NCBI GenBank assembly: GCA_029240815.1
Contig: JARDZO010000070.1
Span: forward strand, 1-20,770
Source: Brevibacillus sp.
Lineage (GTDB): Bacteria; Bacillota; Bacilli; Brevibacillales; Brevibacillaceae
Direction: 5' to 3'
DNA: 20,770 nucleotides
In this document: piece by piece, positions 1-6,798 of the stretch
How the letters are laid out: each line of letters begins with the position of its first letter
Position numbering within the stretch: position 1 is the first letter of the stretch
Program-made: the position numbers and the translations under genes
Notes under the pieces: model-generated
The model's database searches: none
The model's input: only the letters and a program-made list of their open reading frames with translations
Told to the model about the DNA's origin: nothing

Positions 1-4
1 AAGC

Positions 5-48
5 TCTCTTCTTAAAGGAGGCTTGTCCCCATTCAAATAGAGAAGAGA
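5..48 (+). other. Short inverted repeat in the ygaC leader
   Basis: TCTCTTCT at 5-12 is matched by its exact reverse complement AGAAGAGA at 41-48. The loop holds an AAAGGAGG sequence (14-21) that looks like a Shine-Dalgarno site but has no well-spaced start codon behind it; the first TTG (23) is only one base away and runs five codons to TAG. It may be a remnant of an upstream gene or a weak leader structure. The pairing is only 8 bp. Confidence 0.25.
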
Positions 49-63
49 AGAAAGGGGAGAGTC

Positions 64-600
64 ATGTCACCGACTCCCGGCTCCAATATCCGCATTGAAA
101 GTTATAAACATGACCATTCGTTGCACCGCATATGGGACAAATCGACGCTGATTCATACCAGTGATGCGGTGGTGATTGGGGGAAACGATCGGGTTAAGGT
201 GACAGAGGCAGACGGGCGGGAGTGGCGTACGCGCGAGCCGGCCATTTGCACATTTGGTCGAGGTCAGTGGTTTAATACCATTGCGATGATTCGTGATGAC
301 GGCATTTACTATTACTGCAATATTGGTTCGCCATTCAGCCTGAAGGGGCAACTGCTGAGTTACATAGACTACGATCTGGACGTGAAGGTTTATCCTGATA
401 TGACGTATTCCATCCTCGATGAAGAGGAGTTTCTGTTGCACAGCAAACAGATGAACTACCCACCTGTTGTTGTGGAACAAGTACAAACTGCTTTGCGGGA
501 AGTGCTTGATTGGGTGCGTGCACGTCGCGGACCGTTTCAAAATGGTTTCGTTCAACGTTGGTACGAGCGTTATCTTCTAGTACGAGATGATGAGGAATAA
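64..600 (+). CDS. ygaC: YgaC-like DUF402 nucleoside tri-/diphosphate phosphatase
   Basis: A 178-residue cytosolic protein of the DUF402 (PF04167) family, the same size as Bacillus subtilis YgaC. Family members characterised in staphylococci and streptomycetes hydrolyse nucleoside tri- and diphosphates with divalent metal. Visible family signatures are SYKHD near residue 13, GGNDR near 39, TREPAIC near 56, the aromatic run YYYCN near 103, YIDYDLDVKVYPD near 120 with its acidic metal-binding residues, and a C-terminal WYERYL. The ATG at 64 follows AAAGGGGAGAG (51-61), a good ribosome binding site, and no better start is seen. The next gene resembles ygaD, the neighbour of ygaC in Bacillus, which supports the assignment. 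The family call is firm; the exact nucleotide substrate cannot be read from the sequence. Confidence 0.9.
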   Translation: MSPTPGSNIRIESYKHDHSLHRIWDKSTLIHTSDAVVIGGNDRVKVTEADGREWRTREPAICTFGRGQWFNTIAMIRDDGIYYYCNIGSPFSLKGQLLSYIDYDLDVKVYPDMTYSILDEEEFLLHSKQMNYPPVVVEQVQTALREVLDWVRARRGPFQNGFVQRWYERYLLVRDDEE

Positions 601-630
601 TCCCTTTCCCGTTTAGCCGGGGGAGGGATT
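599..630 (+). terminator. Hairpin between ygaC and ygaD
   Basis: AATCCCT (599-605) pairs with AGGGATT (624-630), and the inner CCCG/CGGG adds to the stem across a small internal mismatch. It begins at the ygaC stop codon and is followed by the T-rich TTCCTTGTTTG rather than a clean T-run. It may be a weak terminator or an attenuator lowering ygaD expression. The ygaD ribosome binding site (AAAGGGG) lies about 15 bases after it. Confidence 0.45.
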
Positions 631-662
631 TCCTTGTTTGCAAAGAAAGGGGCGTATTTCTA

Positions 663-2435
663 TTGAGCATAAGGCGTTATTTTTCCTATGTCTTGCCCTA
701 TTGGAAACAAATAGCGGGCACGATTTTGATCGGGATCATCAAGTTTGCCATTCCTCTGTCATTGCCGCTCTTGGTCAAATACGTCATTGACGATCTGCTG
801 CCAAGTCCTATTCCTCAAGCAGAAAAGCTGACGCAGTTATTTTGGCTGATGCTGGGAGCCTTCCTGTTGTTTACCGTCGTTCGCGCACCTGTAGAGTACA
901 TCCGTCAATATTACGCACAGTGGGTATCCAGCAGGATCTTGTTTGACATCCGCAATCAATTGTTCACCCATTTGCAGCGGCTCTCTATGCGCTATTACAA
1001 CAACACCAAAACGGGCGAAGTCATTTCCCGTGTGATCAATGACGTCGAGTCGACCAAGAGTTTTGTGGAAACAGGACTCATGAATCTGTGGCTGGACTTG
1101 ATCACGATTGCCCTTACGTTGGCAATCATGTTCTACATGGATCTCGAGCTGACCATTGTGGCAATCATCGTATTTCCGCTGTACAGCATCTCCGTCAAGT
1201 ATTTCTACAAGCGCTTGCGGCAACTAACAAAGGATCGGTCGGCTGCATTGGCTCGTCTGCAAGGACATCTGTATGAGCGGGTAAACGGAATGTCGCTCAT
1301 TCGCAGCTTTGCCATGGAAGAGCATGAGAGCAAACAGTTTGCCAAGGAAAACGAGAACTTTTTGAAAAAGGCGTTGGCCCAAACCCGTTGGAATGCGAAT
1401 ACCTTTGCTGTCATCAATACCGTGACGGACATCGCACCACTCCTGGTGATTGCTTATGCCGGATATCAGGTCATCGGTGGAGCAATGAGCGTAGGGACAT
1501 TGGTCGCCTTCTATGCTTACTTGGATCGACTTTACACACCACTGAGGAGGTTGGTGAATTCCTCTACGGTGTTGACGCAGGCGCTTGCCTCTATGGATCG
1601 GATGTTTGAATTTATCGACGAATCCTATGACATCGTCGATCGACCGGATGCGAGGGAAATGCCGGTCGATCCGTCCACGAAACGAGTTCGAGGGGAAGTC
1701 CGGTTTGAAAATGTATCGTTTCGTTATCGCGATGAAGGACCACTCGTGCTGGACCATATCAATCTGACCATTGAGCCGGGAGAAACTGTCGCGATCGTCG
1801 GGATGTCGGGAGGCGGGAAATCCTCGTTGATCAGTTTGTTGCCTCGTTTTTGGGATGTGACGGAGGGACGGATCACGGTCGATGGCATCGATGTGAGAGA
1901 TGTCAAACAGCGGAGTCTGCGCCACCACATCGGGATGGTTCAACAGGATAACATCCTCTTTAGCGAGTCGGCGAAAGTGAACATCTTGATGGGGAATCCC
2001 GATGCGGACGATAAGGCAGTCGTTCATGCAGCGCAGGCAGCTAATGCCCACGAGTTTCTCTCTGATCTGCCAAATGGTTACGACACTGAGTTGGGAGAGC
2101 GAGGCGTCAAGCTGTCTGGAGGCCAAAAGCAGAGAGTCGCCATTGCGCGCGTGTTTCTTCGCGATCCGGGCATTTTGATTCTAGACGAAGCCACGTCGGC
2201 ACTTGATTTGGAGTCAGAGCACATGATTCAGGAATCATTGGCTCATTTGACCAAAGACAGAACAACGATCATCGTCGCCCATCGACTGTCCACGATCACG
2301 CATGCGGACAAAATTGTCGTGATGAAAGAGGGGCAGATTGTCGAGCAGGGGAAACACGAAGAATTGCTGGAAAAAAGAGGGGTTTACCACAGCCTGTGGA
2401 GTGTGCAGGATTTGGGAACACTCCAAGAGGGATGA
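663..2435 (+). CDS. ygaD: ABC exporter half-transporter, YgaD-like
   Basis: A 590-residue fusion of an ABC exporter membrane domain and an ATPase domain that would work as a membrane homodimer, as in the MsbA/Sav1866 multidrug and lipid exporter group. The membrane domain spans about residues 1-310. The ATPase domain shows Walker A GMSGGGKSS (380-388), Q-loop Q428, signature LSGGQ (484-488), Walker B ILILDE (504-509) and switch H540. All catalytic residues are present. The start is TTG at 663, preceded by AAAGGGG at 647-653; the protein then opens with SIRRYF, as expected for this family. Sequence and order after ygaC match Bacillus ygaC-ygaD closely. The substrate is unknown. It is probably cotranscribed with ygaC through the intervening hairpin, and with the MFS gene 80 bases downstream. 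Confidence 0.92.
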   Translation: MSIRRYFSYVLPYWKQIAGTILIGIIKFAIPLSLPLLVKYVIDDLLPSPIPQAEKLTQLFWLMLGAFLLFTVVRAPVEYIRQYYAQWVSSRILFDIRNQLFTHLQRLSMRYYNNTKTGEVISRVINDVESTKSFVETGLMNLWLDLITIALTLAIMFYMDLELTIVAIIVFPLYSISVKYFYKRLRQLTKDRSAALARLQGHLYERVNGMSLIRSFAMEEHESKQFAKENENFLKKALAQTRWNANTFAVINTVTDIAPLLVIAYAGYQVIGGAMSVGTLVAFYAYLDRLYTPLRRLVNSSTVLTQALASMDRMFEFIDESYDIVDRPDAREMPVDPSTKRVRGEVRFENVSFRYRDEGPLVLDHINLTIEPGETVAIVGMSGGGKSSLISLLPRFWDVTEGRITVDGIDVRDVKQRSLRHHIGMVQQDNILFSESAKVNILMGNPDADDKAVVHAAQAANAHEFLSDLPNGYDTELGERGVKLSGGQKQRVAIARVFLRDPGILILDEATSALDLESEHMIQESLAHLTKDRTTIIVAHRLSTITHADKIVVMKEGQIVEQGKHEELLEKRGVYHSLWSVQDLGTLQEG

Positions 2436-2515
2436 TACAGAGAAAAGAGACCGGATCGCTTCTGCACGTTCTCAGGAATCATGGGGACTCGTAGAAGGGA
2501 AGGGAGGCGCGTCCG

Positions 2516-3730
2516 ATGGAGACATGGCGGCGTAACTTATACGTGTTGTGTGGTTCATTGTTTGTTGTCATGATGGCGATGAGCATGATCATGCCGTTTT
2601 TACCGCTGTATATTCAGCAGGATTTTGGTATTGAAGATGAGCATCAGGTAACTGCCTGGGCAGGGATCATTTTTGGGGCCAACTTTTTGACGGCCGGTCT
2701 GGTTTCACCGATCTGGGGGAATCTGGCAGATAAGCACGGGCGCAAGATCATGATTTTGCGCTCCGGATACTTCATGTCGATCACTGTAGCGTTGACCGGT
2801 TTTGCCGGGAGCCTGTGGCAATTATTGGCCCTGCGTTTGATCAATGGATTGGTGGGTGGCATCATTCCCGCCAGTACCGCACTTGTCGCGTCTTCTGTCC
2901 CTCGGGAACGAATTGGCTGGGCGCAAGGGATGCTCCAGTCGTGCGTCACGGCGGGCACGATCATGGGTCCGCTGTTTGGCGGGTTTTTGGCTGGACGTAT
3001 TGGTTTTCGAATGATCTTCGTCATTACGGGCTGTTTGTTGTTGCTGGCGACATTGGTCATTACGCTTACGGTGAAAGAGAACTTTGTTCCGCCTGAAAAA
3101 GAAGACCGGTCCAATCTTCGGGAAGATTTTCGCATGATTTTCTCGTCAAAGGAATTGCCGGCGCTCTTTTTTGTAACCGTGATGATCCAGTTTGCTTTGT
3201 TTAGCATCGTACCTGTACTGCCCATTTACATCTCTCAACTATTGGGCTCGGAAGGAAGCAAAGTGGCCCTGTGGGCAGGGATTGTCCAAGCGGCGATGGG
3301 GGTGGCAAACGTATTTGCCGCACCGCGATTGGGTATGCTGGGTGATCGATTCGGTTCACAAAAAGTGCTTTTGTTTGCCCTGTTGGCATCGTCCATCGTC
3401 TTTATCCCGCAAGGACTGGTCGCTACTGTCTGGCAGCTGGTCGTCCTGCGTTTCCTGCTGGGACTTTCACTGGGGGGATTGCTGCCGTCCGTCAACGCAT
3501 TGTTGCGCAGAGCGACTCCCACACATATGGTCAGTCGAGTCTACGGCTACAACCAGAGCTTTGTCAGCATCGGCAGTATGCTCGGGCCGATGATCGGCGG
3601 TTTTATGGCTGGCTATGTCAGCATCGAAGGCGTCTTTTTCATGACCAGCGCGTTTTTGCTGATTAATGCAGGATGGGTGTACTATACTTTCTTCTATCGC
3701 AACAAACCTTTACAGGGAACAGGTGCCTAA
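2516..3730 (+). CDS. MdtG-like MFS multidrug exporter
   Basis: A 404-residue integral membrane protein of the major facilitator superfamily, of the length expected for 12 helices (DHA1 drug/proton antiporters). The N-terminus (IMPFLPLYIQQ after the first helix) and the loop motif A GNLADKHGRKI (residues 68-78) resemble E. coli MdtG. Motif C-like glycines (AGTIMGPLFGG) lie near residue 145. The ATG at 2516 is preceded by GGGAGG (2501-2506), a strong site at good spacing. It follows ygaD by 80 bases without an obvious terminator or promoter, so cotranscription is likely. Proton-driven efflux of hydrophobic compounds is the family role; the actual substrates are not predictable here. Confidence 0.85.
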   Translation: METWRRNLYVLCGSLFVVMMAMSMIMPFLPLYIQQDFGIEDEHQVTAWAGIIFGANFLTAGLVSPIWGNLADKHGRKIMILRSGYFMSITVALTGFAGSLWQLLALRLINGLVGGIIPASTALVASSVPRERIGWAQGMLQSCVTAGTIMGPLFGGFLAGRIGFRMIFVITGCLLLLATLVITLTVKENFVPPEKEDRSNLREDFRMIFSSKELPALFFVTVMIQFALFSIVPVLPIYISQLLGSEGSKVALWAGIVQAAMGVANVFAAPRLGMLGDRFGSQKVLLFALLASSIVFIPQGLVATVWQLVVLRFLLGLSLGGLLPSVNALLRRATPTHMVSRVYGYNQSFVSIGSMLGPMIGGFMAGYVSIEGVFFMTSAFLLINAGWVYYTFFYRNKPLQGTGA

Positions 3731-3738
3731 TCTATAAT
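3709..3738 (+). promoter_or_regulatory. Sigma-A promoter for the second MFS operon
   Basis: TTTACA (3709-3714, five of six consensus bases) and TATAAT (3733-3738, perfect) are separated by 18 bases. The -35 box lies inside the last codons of the upstream MFS gene. The predicted transcription start is near 3745, inside the palindrome AGAAAATTTTCT at 3741-3752. The transcript would carry a leader of about 110 bases before the ATG at 3857. Confidence 0.65.
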
Positions 3739-3740
3739 AG

Positions 3741-3752
3741 AGAAAATTTTCT
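3741..3752. promoter_or_regulatory. 12-bp palindrome over the predicted transcription start
   Basis: AGAAAATTTTCT is a perfect palindrome that begins three bases after the TATAAT box and spans the likely +1. A repressor bound here would block initiation. Short AT-rich palindromes also arise by chance, so this is only a candidate operator. Confidence 0.35.
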
Positions 3753-3762
3753 GAAACGGGGT

Positions 3763-3851
3763 GTACCTCCATTGTGATCCTATGTCGGTTTGGAATGAAC
3801 GAAAAATGTTCATGAGGATATCGCGGATATTCGGAACCGACAGGGAGGTAC
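3763..3851 (+). promoter_or_regulatory. Structured leader that can sequester the ribosome binding site
   Basis: GTACCTCC (3763-3770) is the exact complement of GGAGGTAC (3844-3851), which contains the Shine-Dalgarno core of the MFS gene starting at 3857. Just inside it, TGTCGGTT (3783-3790) pairs exactly with AACCGACA (3835-3842). The two 8-bp helices stack with a 12-base bulge on one side and one base on the other. Two small hairpins, GAAC/GTTC (3797-3811) and ATATC/GATAT (3818-3830), fit in the apical loop. In this fold the ribosome binding site is fully paired, so translation should be low until the stem is opened. The pairings are read from the sequence; the regulatory role is inferred. 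Confidence 0.6.
3774..3815 (+). CDS. Candidate 13-codon leader peptide
   Basis: A GTG at 3774 opens a 13-codon frame, MILCRFGMNEKCS, ending at TGA 3813-3815. GGGGTG (3758-3763) lies ten bases upstream and could serve as its ribosome binding site. Codons 4-6 form the 5' arm of the inner helix that masks the MFS ribosome binding site, so a ribosome translating or stalling here would open that helix. I recognise no known stalling motif, and a non-ATG start makes this tentative. Confidence 0.3.
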   Translation: MILCRFGMNEKCS

Positions 3852-3856
3852 CTTTC

Positions 3857-5101
3857 ATGTGGAATAGAAGGTTTATTTGTCTCTGGGGTGGTCAGACACT
3901 GGCCAACCTGGGGGACGTTTTTTATATTGTCGCGTTTATTTCAGCCATTTACTCTGCGACTGCATCTGTGATGTATACGGCATTGGTTCCGGTAGTCATC
4001 TTGACTGCACAATCCTTGGGAGGGCTGACGGCGCCTCTCCTTTTTCAAAAAATGACTCTGCCGCAAATGCTTGTTCGATCCCAAGCGGTAAAAACAATCC
4101 TTCTAGCGGCTGCAGCGTTCGCTGTGCCGATGGCTACCGAAGCTGGGAAAGAGATGGTTTGGGTTCTTTTTAGTCTGGGATGGGCGATCGCCTTTATGGA
4201 TGGGTGGGCCAATCCGGCGAGGAACGCACTTGTTCCCCAATTGGTGACAGGCACTGAGCTGATGCGAGCCAATGGACTATTGGCTGCGTCTGATCAAACG
4301 GTTTACTTTGCGGGCTGGGCAGCAGGGGGCTTGCTCGTTGCTGCGTTTGGGGATGGTGTGGTTTTATGGGGAACCGTCTTGGCGTACGCGGTGGCGACCA
4401 TAGCAATGCTAGGTGTTAGTCCGCGCATGGACATGGAGAGGCTGGAGCCTGTGCAAGCTATGCCTGACCATGCAAAAAAGGATTGGCTAACAGGCTGGAT
4501 GCTCATCCGCGATACGCCACTCGTGCGCTCGGTGGTTGCGATGGATGTACTGATCGGCTTGTCCAGTGCTGTCTGGATCGCAGCGATCATGCTGCCATTT
4601 GTTCTCGATGAGCTGGGAAGAGGGGAAGAGTGGTGGGGCTACTTAAACGCGAGCTACATGCTCGGCTCCATCGCAGGGGGCGCATTGCTCTTGGCGAATA
4701 CACAAAGACTACGCCATCAGCTGCCACGCTGGATCGTCATCGGGACGATCGGCTCGGGTGTGGTCACCCTTTGCTTTGGCAGTAGTACGAATCCTCTCCT
4801 CGCCTTGTTCTTTTCTTTTGCCTTGGGCCCGATGTACCAAATGCAGATGATCTCCAAGCAGACCCTGCTGCAGCAAGTAACAGCAATAGACAGACTTCCT
4901 TATGTCCTATCAGCAAAGGGAACGATTGATTCACTGGTCTTTGGTATTTCTGCCCTGATCATGGGAGCAGTTGCAGAATGGTTGGGGACTCGGGCTGTTT
5001 ACTTTCTATCGGCAGGTATTCTGGGGGTAGCCGTTCTATTCGCATGGCGGTTGCGCCAGCACTCTCCCATGATGATTGAAGAAACGGAGGGAAAAGCATG
5101 A
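3857..5101 (+). CDS. MFS exporter (MefA/EntS-like group)
   Basis: A 414-residue multi-helix membrane protein. The opening (FICLWGGQTLANLGDVFYIVAF) resembles the EntS/macrolide-efflux type of MFS exporter. The usual motif A between helices 2 and 3 is degenerate (LLFQKMTLPQML), so the usual acidic and basic pattern is missing. The frame extends upstream to GTG 3761, but I chose ATG 3857 because AGGGAGG (3842-3848) sits eight bases before it and the hydrophobic N-terminus begins there; the upstream 32 codons look like leader RNA. It has its own promoter and structured leader. Its last four bases (ATGA) overlap the start of the oxidoreductase gene, implying translational coupling. Likely role: efflux of a toxic compound; the substrate is unknown. 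Confidence 0.8.
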   Translation: MWNRRFICLWGGQTLANLGDVFYIVAFISAIYSATASVMYTALVPVVILTAQSLGGLTAPLLFQKMTLPQMLVRSQAVKTILLAAAAFAVPMATEAGKEMVWVLFSLGWAIAFMDGWANPARNALVPQLVTGTELMRANGLLAASDQTVYFAGWAAGGLLVAAFGDGVVLWGTVLAYAVATIAMLGVSPRMDMERLEPVQAMPDHAKKDWLTGWMLIRDTPLVRSVVAMDVLIGLSSAVWIAAIMLPFVLDELGRGEEWWGYLNASYMLGSIAGGALLLANTQRLRHQLPRWIVIGTIGSGVVTLCFGSSTNPLLALFFSFALGPMYQMQMISKQTLLQQVTAIDRLPYVLSAKGTIDSLVFGISALIMGAVAEWLGTRAVYFLSAGILGVAVLFAWRLRQHSPMMIEETEGKA

Positions 5102-5643
5102 ACGTCCTCGTATTGTACGGCAGCTCGAGAGATAACGGGAATACAGAGCAATTGACACAGCTCGTATTGGAAGGTGTGCCGCATACCAGTATCCGTTTGC
5201 GGGACAAAGACATTCAGTCCATACACGATCAGCGGCATGATCCCGAAGGCTTTTCATCGGTAGCTGATGACTACGATGAGGTGATCAATGCTGTACTGGA
5301 CCATGACGTACTCATTTTTGCCACTCCGATCTATTGGTACGGAATGTCAGGGCATATGAAAAACTTCGTCGATCGCTGGTCGCAGAGTCTGCGCGACAAT
5401 CGTTACAACTTCAAGCAGTCGATGGCGCTAAAGCAGGCCTATGTAATGGCGACAGGTGGCGATGAACCGCGGGTGAAGGGGCTGCCTCTCATCCAGCAAT
5501 TTCAATATATTTTCGGCTTCGTCAACATGCCGTTTGAAGGCTACATCATCGGGGAAGGCAACAAACCGGGTGATGTGCTGGAGGATAAGCGGGCTATTGC
5601 GGACGCAAAGATTTTGAACGGGCTGCTAAAAGCAAAACAATAG
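5098..5643 (+). CDS. Flavodoxin-fold NAD(P)H-dependent FMN oxidoreductase
   Basis: A 181-residue flavodoxin-fold protein of the NADPH-dependent FMN reductase/quinone reductase type, similar in size and motifs to Bacillus YwqN. The phosphate-binding loop GSSRDNGNTE starts at residue 8, and the flavin-ring loop PIYWYGMSGHMKNFVDRWS lies around residues 78-96. It would be cytosolic and reduce quinones, nitro or azo compounds, or flavin. GGAGGG (5086-5091) lies six bases before the ATG, inside the end of the MFS gene, and the ATGA overlap couples the two. Pairing an exporter with a reductase suggests joint handling of a redox-active or aromatic toxicant, which is inference. Confidence 0.87.
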   Translation: MNVLVLYGSSRDNGNTEQLTQLVLEGVPHTSIRLRDKDIQSIHDQRHDPEGFSSVADDYDEVINAVLDHDVLIFATPIYWYGMSGHMKNFVDRWSQSLRDNRYNFKQSMALKQAYVMATGGDEPRVKGLPLIQQFQYIFGFVNMPFEGYIIGEGNKPGDVLEDKRAIADAKILNGLLKAKQ

Positions 5644-5656
5644 GCAACTAGACATT

Positions 5657-5698
5657 CACGTAAAAGGACCGGAAGATAGATTCCGGTCCTTTTACGTG
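5657..5698. terminator. 18-bp perfect-stem bidirectional terminator
   Basis: CACGTAAAAGGACCGGAA (5657-5674) and its exact reverse complement (5681-5698) enclose a six-base loop. The AAAA and TTTT runs inside the stem flank a GGACCGGAA core, so each strand presents a stem followed by a T-run. It sits 13 bases after the oxidoreductase stop and about 95 bases past the stop of the convergent dehydrogenase gene, so it can serve both. Confidence 0.9.
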
Positions 5699-5792
5699 TT
5701 GAGAAATTCCATCTTTAGGGGTTCTATTTGTTGTGTACTTTTTGGCATTAAAGATCGTTGAGTCGAACCAGATCTTTTACAACAGCTAATTG

Positions 5793-6644
5793 CTACTTCC
5801 CTTCCAATTCCTTGATGATCGCCATCAGGTCCAAATCACCCAAACCGTTTTCCAGAGCGTGGCGGTAGCTGGCGTATGCGGATTCGGCCAACGGGGTGGA
5901 CACGCCTGCCTCGCTCGCCAGACGCAGATCTTTCGCCATATGCTTCAGGGCAAATGCGGCTGGATAGTCATCAGCCAGAATAGAGGCAGCTTTTCCGCGG
6001 ATGAGAGGTGTTCCCACGGCACTTTCATCAATGATGTTCAGCATTTTCTCGGTGCCAATTCCAAGGGAGCGGGCGAACAGCAAGGTTTCCGACACACCTT
6101 GTACCGTAATGCCAAGCAACAGATTGATCGCCAGCTTAGCGGACGTTCCAGCTCCATTTGGTCCCAGATGCAGCGTCGCCTTGCCCAGCTTGTCCAGCAT
6201 CGGTTTGGCCTCTTCAAAATCAGACTGCTCTCCGCCAACCATGATGACCAGCTTGCCTTCTTTGGCAGGTCCGACACTTCCGGAAACAGGTGCATCCATA
6301 AATCGCAATCCTGCTTGTTTTGATTGTTCTGCCAGAAAACGGGAAGTATCTGGCGAAATGGTGCTCATGTCAACGGCCAGTTTGCCTTTTACAGCAGCAG
6401 CAAGCAATCCCGCAGGTCCGGTATAGACAGCCTTTACAGCATCGTCATCACTTACCATGCTAAACAGGATGTCGCACTCGTCTACCAAATCCGAGAGCGT
6501 ATCGGCGAACTTTGCTCCCAGTGCAAGCAGCGATGCCGCCTTATCCGCAGTGCGGTTCCATACACGCAGCTCATAGCCCGCTGCGAGCAGGTTGCTTGCC
6601 ATCGGAATGCCCATGTTTCCTAAACCAATCCACCCGATTTTCAT
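5793..6644 (-). CDS. Beta-hydroxyacid dehydrogenase (3-hydroxyisobutyrate dehydrogenase family)
   Basis: A 283-residue NAD(P)-dependent dehydrogenase of the 3-hydroxyisobutyrate, tartronate semialdehyde and gamma-hydroxybutyrate family. The Rossmann motif GLGNMG is at residues 7-12, the substrate-binding signature DAPVSGS at 117-123, and the catalytic lysine in GTSAK is K170 with N174 after it. The frame extends seven codons upstream, but ATG 6644 has AAGGAG eight bases before it and gives the typical MKIGWIG start, so it is preferred. It would interconvert a hydroxy acid and a semialdehyde in the cytosol. It is divergent from an aminotransferase and aldehyde dehydrogenase operon, which hints at a shared semialdehyde intermediate. 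The exact substrate is not resolved. Confidence 0.88.
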   Translation of the reverse strand: MKIGWIGLGNMGIPMASNLLAAGYELRVWNRTADKAASLLALGAKFADTLSDLVDECDILFSMVSDDDAVKAVYTGPAGLLAAAVKGKLAVDMSTISPDTSRFLAEQSKQAGLRFMDAPVSGSVGPAKEGKLVIMVGGEQSDFEEAKPMLDKLGKATLHLGPNGAGTSAKLAINLLLGITVQGVSETLLFARSLGIGTEKMLNIIDESAVGTPLIRGKAASILADDYPAAFALKHMAKDLRLASEAGVSTPLAESAYASYRHALENGLGDLDLMAIIKELEGK

Positions 6645-6735
6645 TTCTCTTTCTCCTTCTATCACTCATCGTTTGTGAAAAATGCACCGAATATCAGCGT
6701 ACCATAATGAAATTTTTGTGTAAAACGAACATGGC

Positions 6736-6764
6736 TTGAAATTTCCGAAAAATATACATTTAAT
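6736..6764 (+). promoter_or_regulatory. Candidate sigma-A promoter for the aminotransferase operon
   Basis: TTGAAA (6736-6741) and TTTAAT (6759-6764) are each one base off consensus and 17 bases apart, ending about 34 bases before the ATG at 6799. The surrounding 130 bases between the divergent genes are AT-rich, as expected for a promoter region. Confidence 0.5.
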
Positions 6765-6798
6765 GTAACGGGACGAAAGGAAAGCAGGTGAAAAAAGC

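Noticed and set aside
1224..2126. 300-codon open frame on the minus strand
   Set aside because: It lies entirely opposite the well-conserved ABC exporter gene, shows no recognisable motif, and is a shadow of its codon pattern.
3761..3856. N-terminal extension of the MFS exporter from GTG 3761
   Set aside because: No usable ribosome binding site at the right spacing, the extension is hydrophilic and unlike MFS N-termini, and the stretch is better explained as a structured leader before AGGGAGG and ATG 3857.
5790..6323. 177-codon plus-strand open frame
   Set aside because: It is antisense to the beta-hydroxyacid dehydrogenase, has no ribosome binding site and no recognisable domain.
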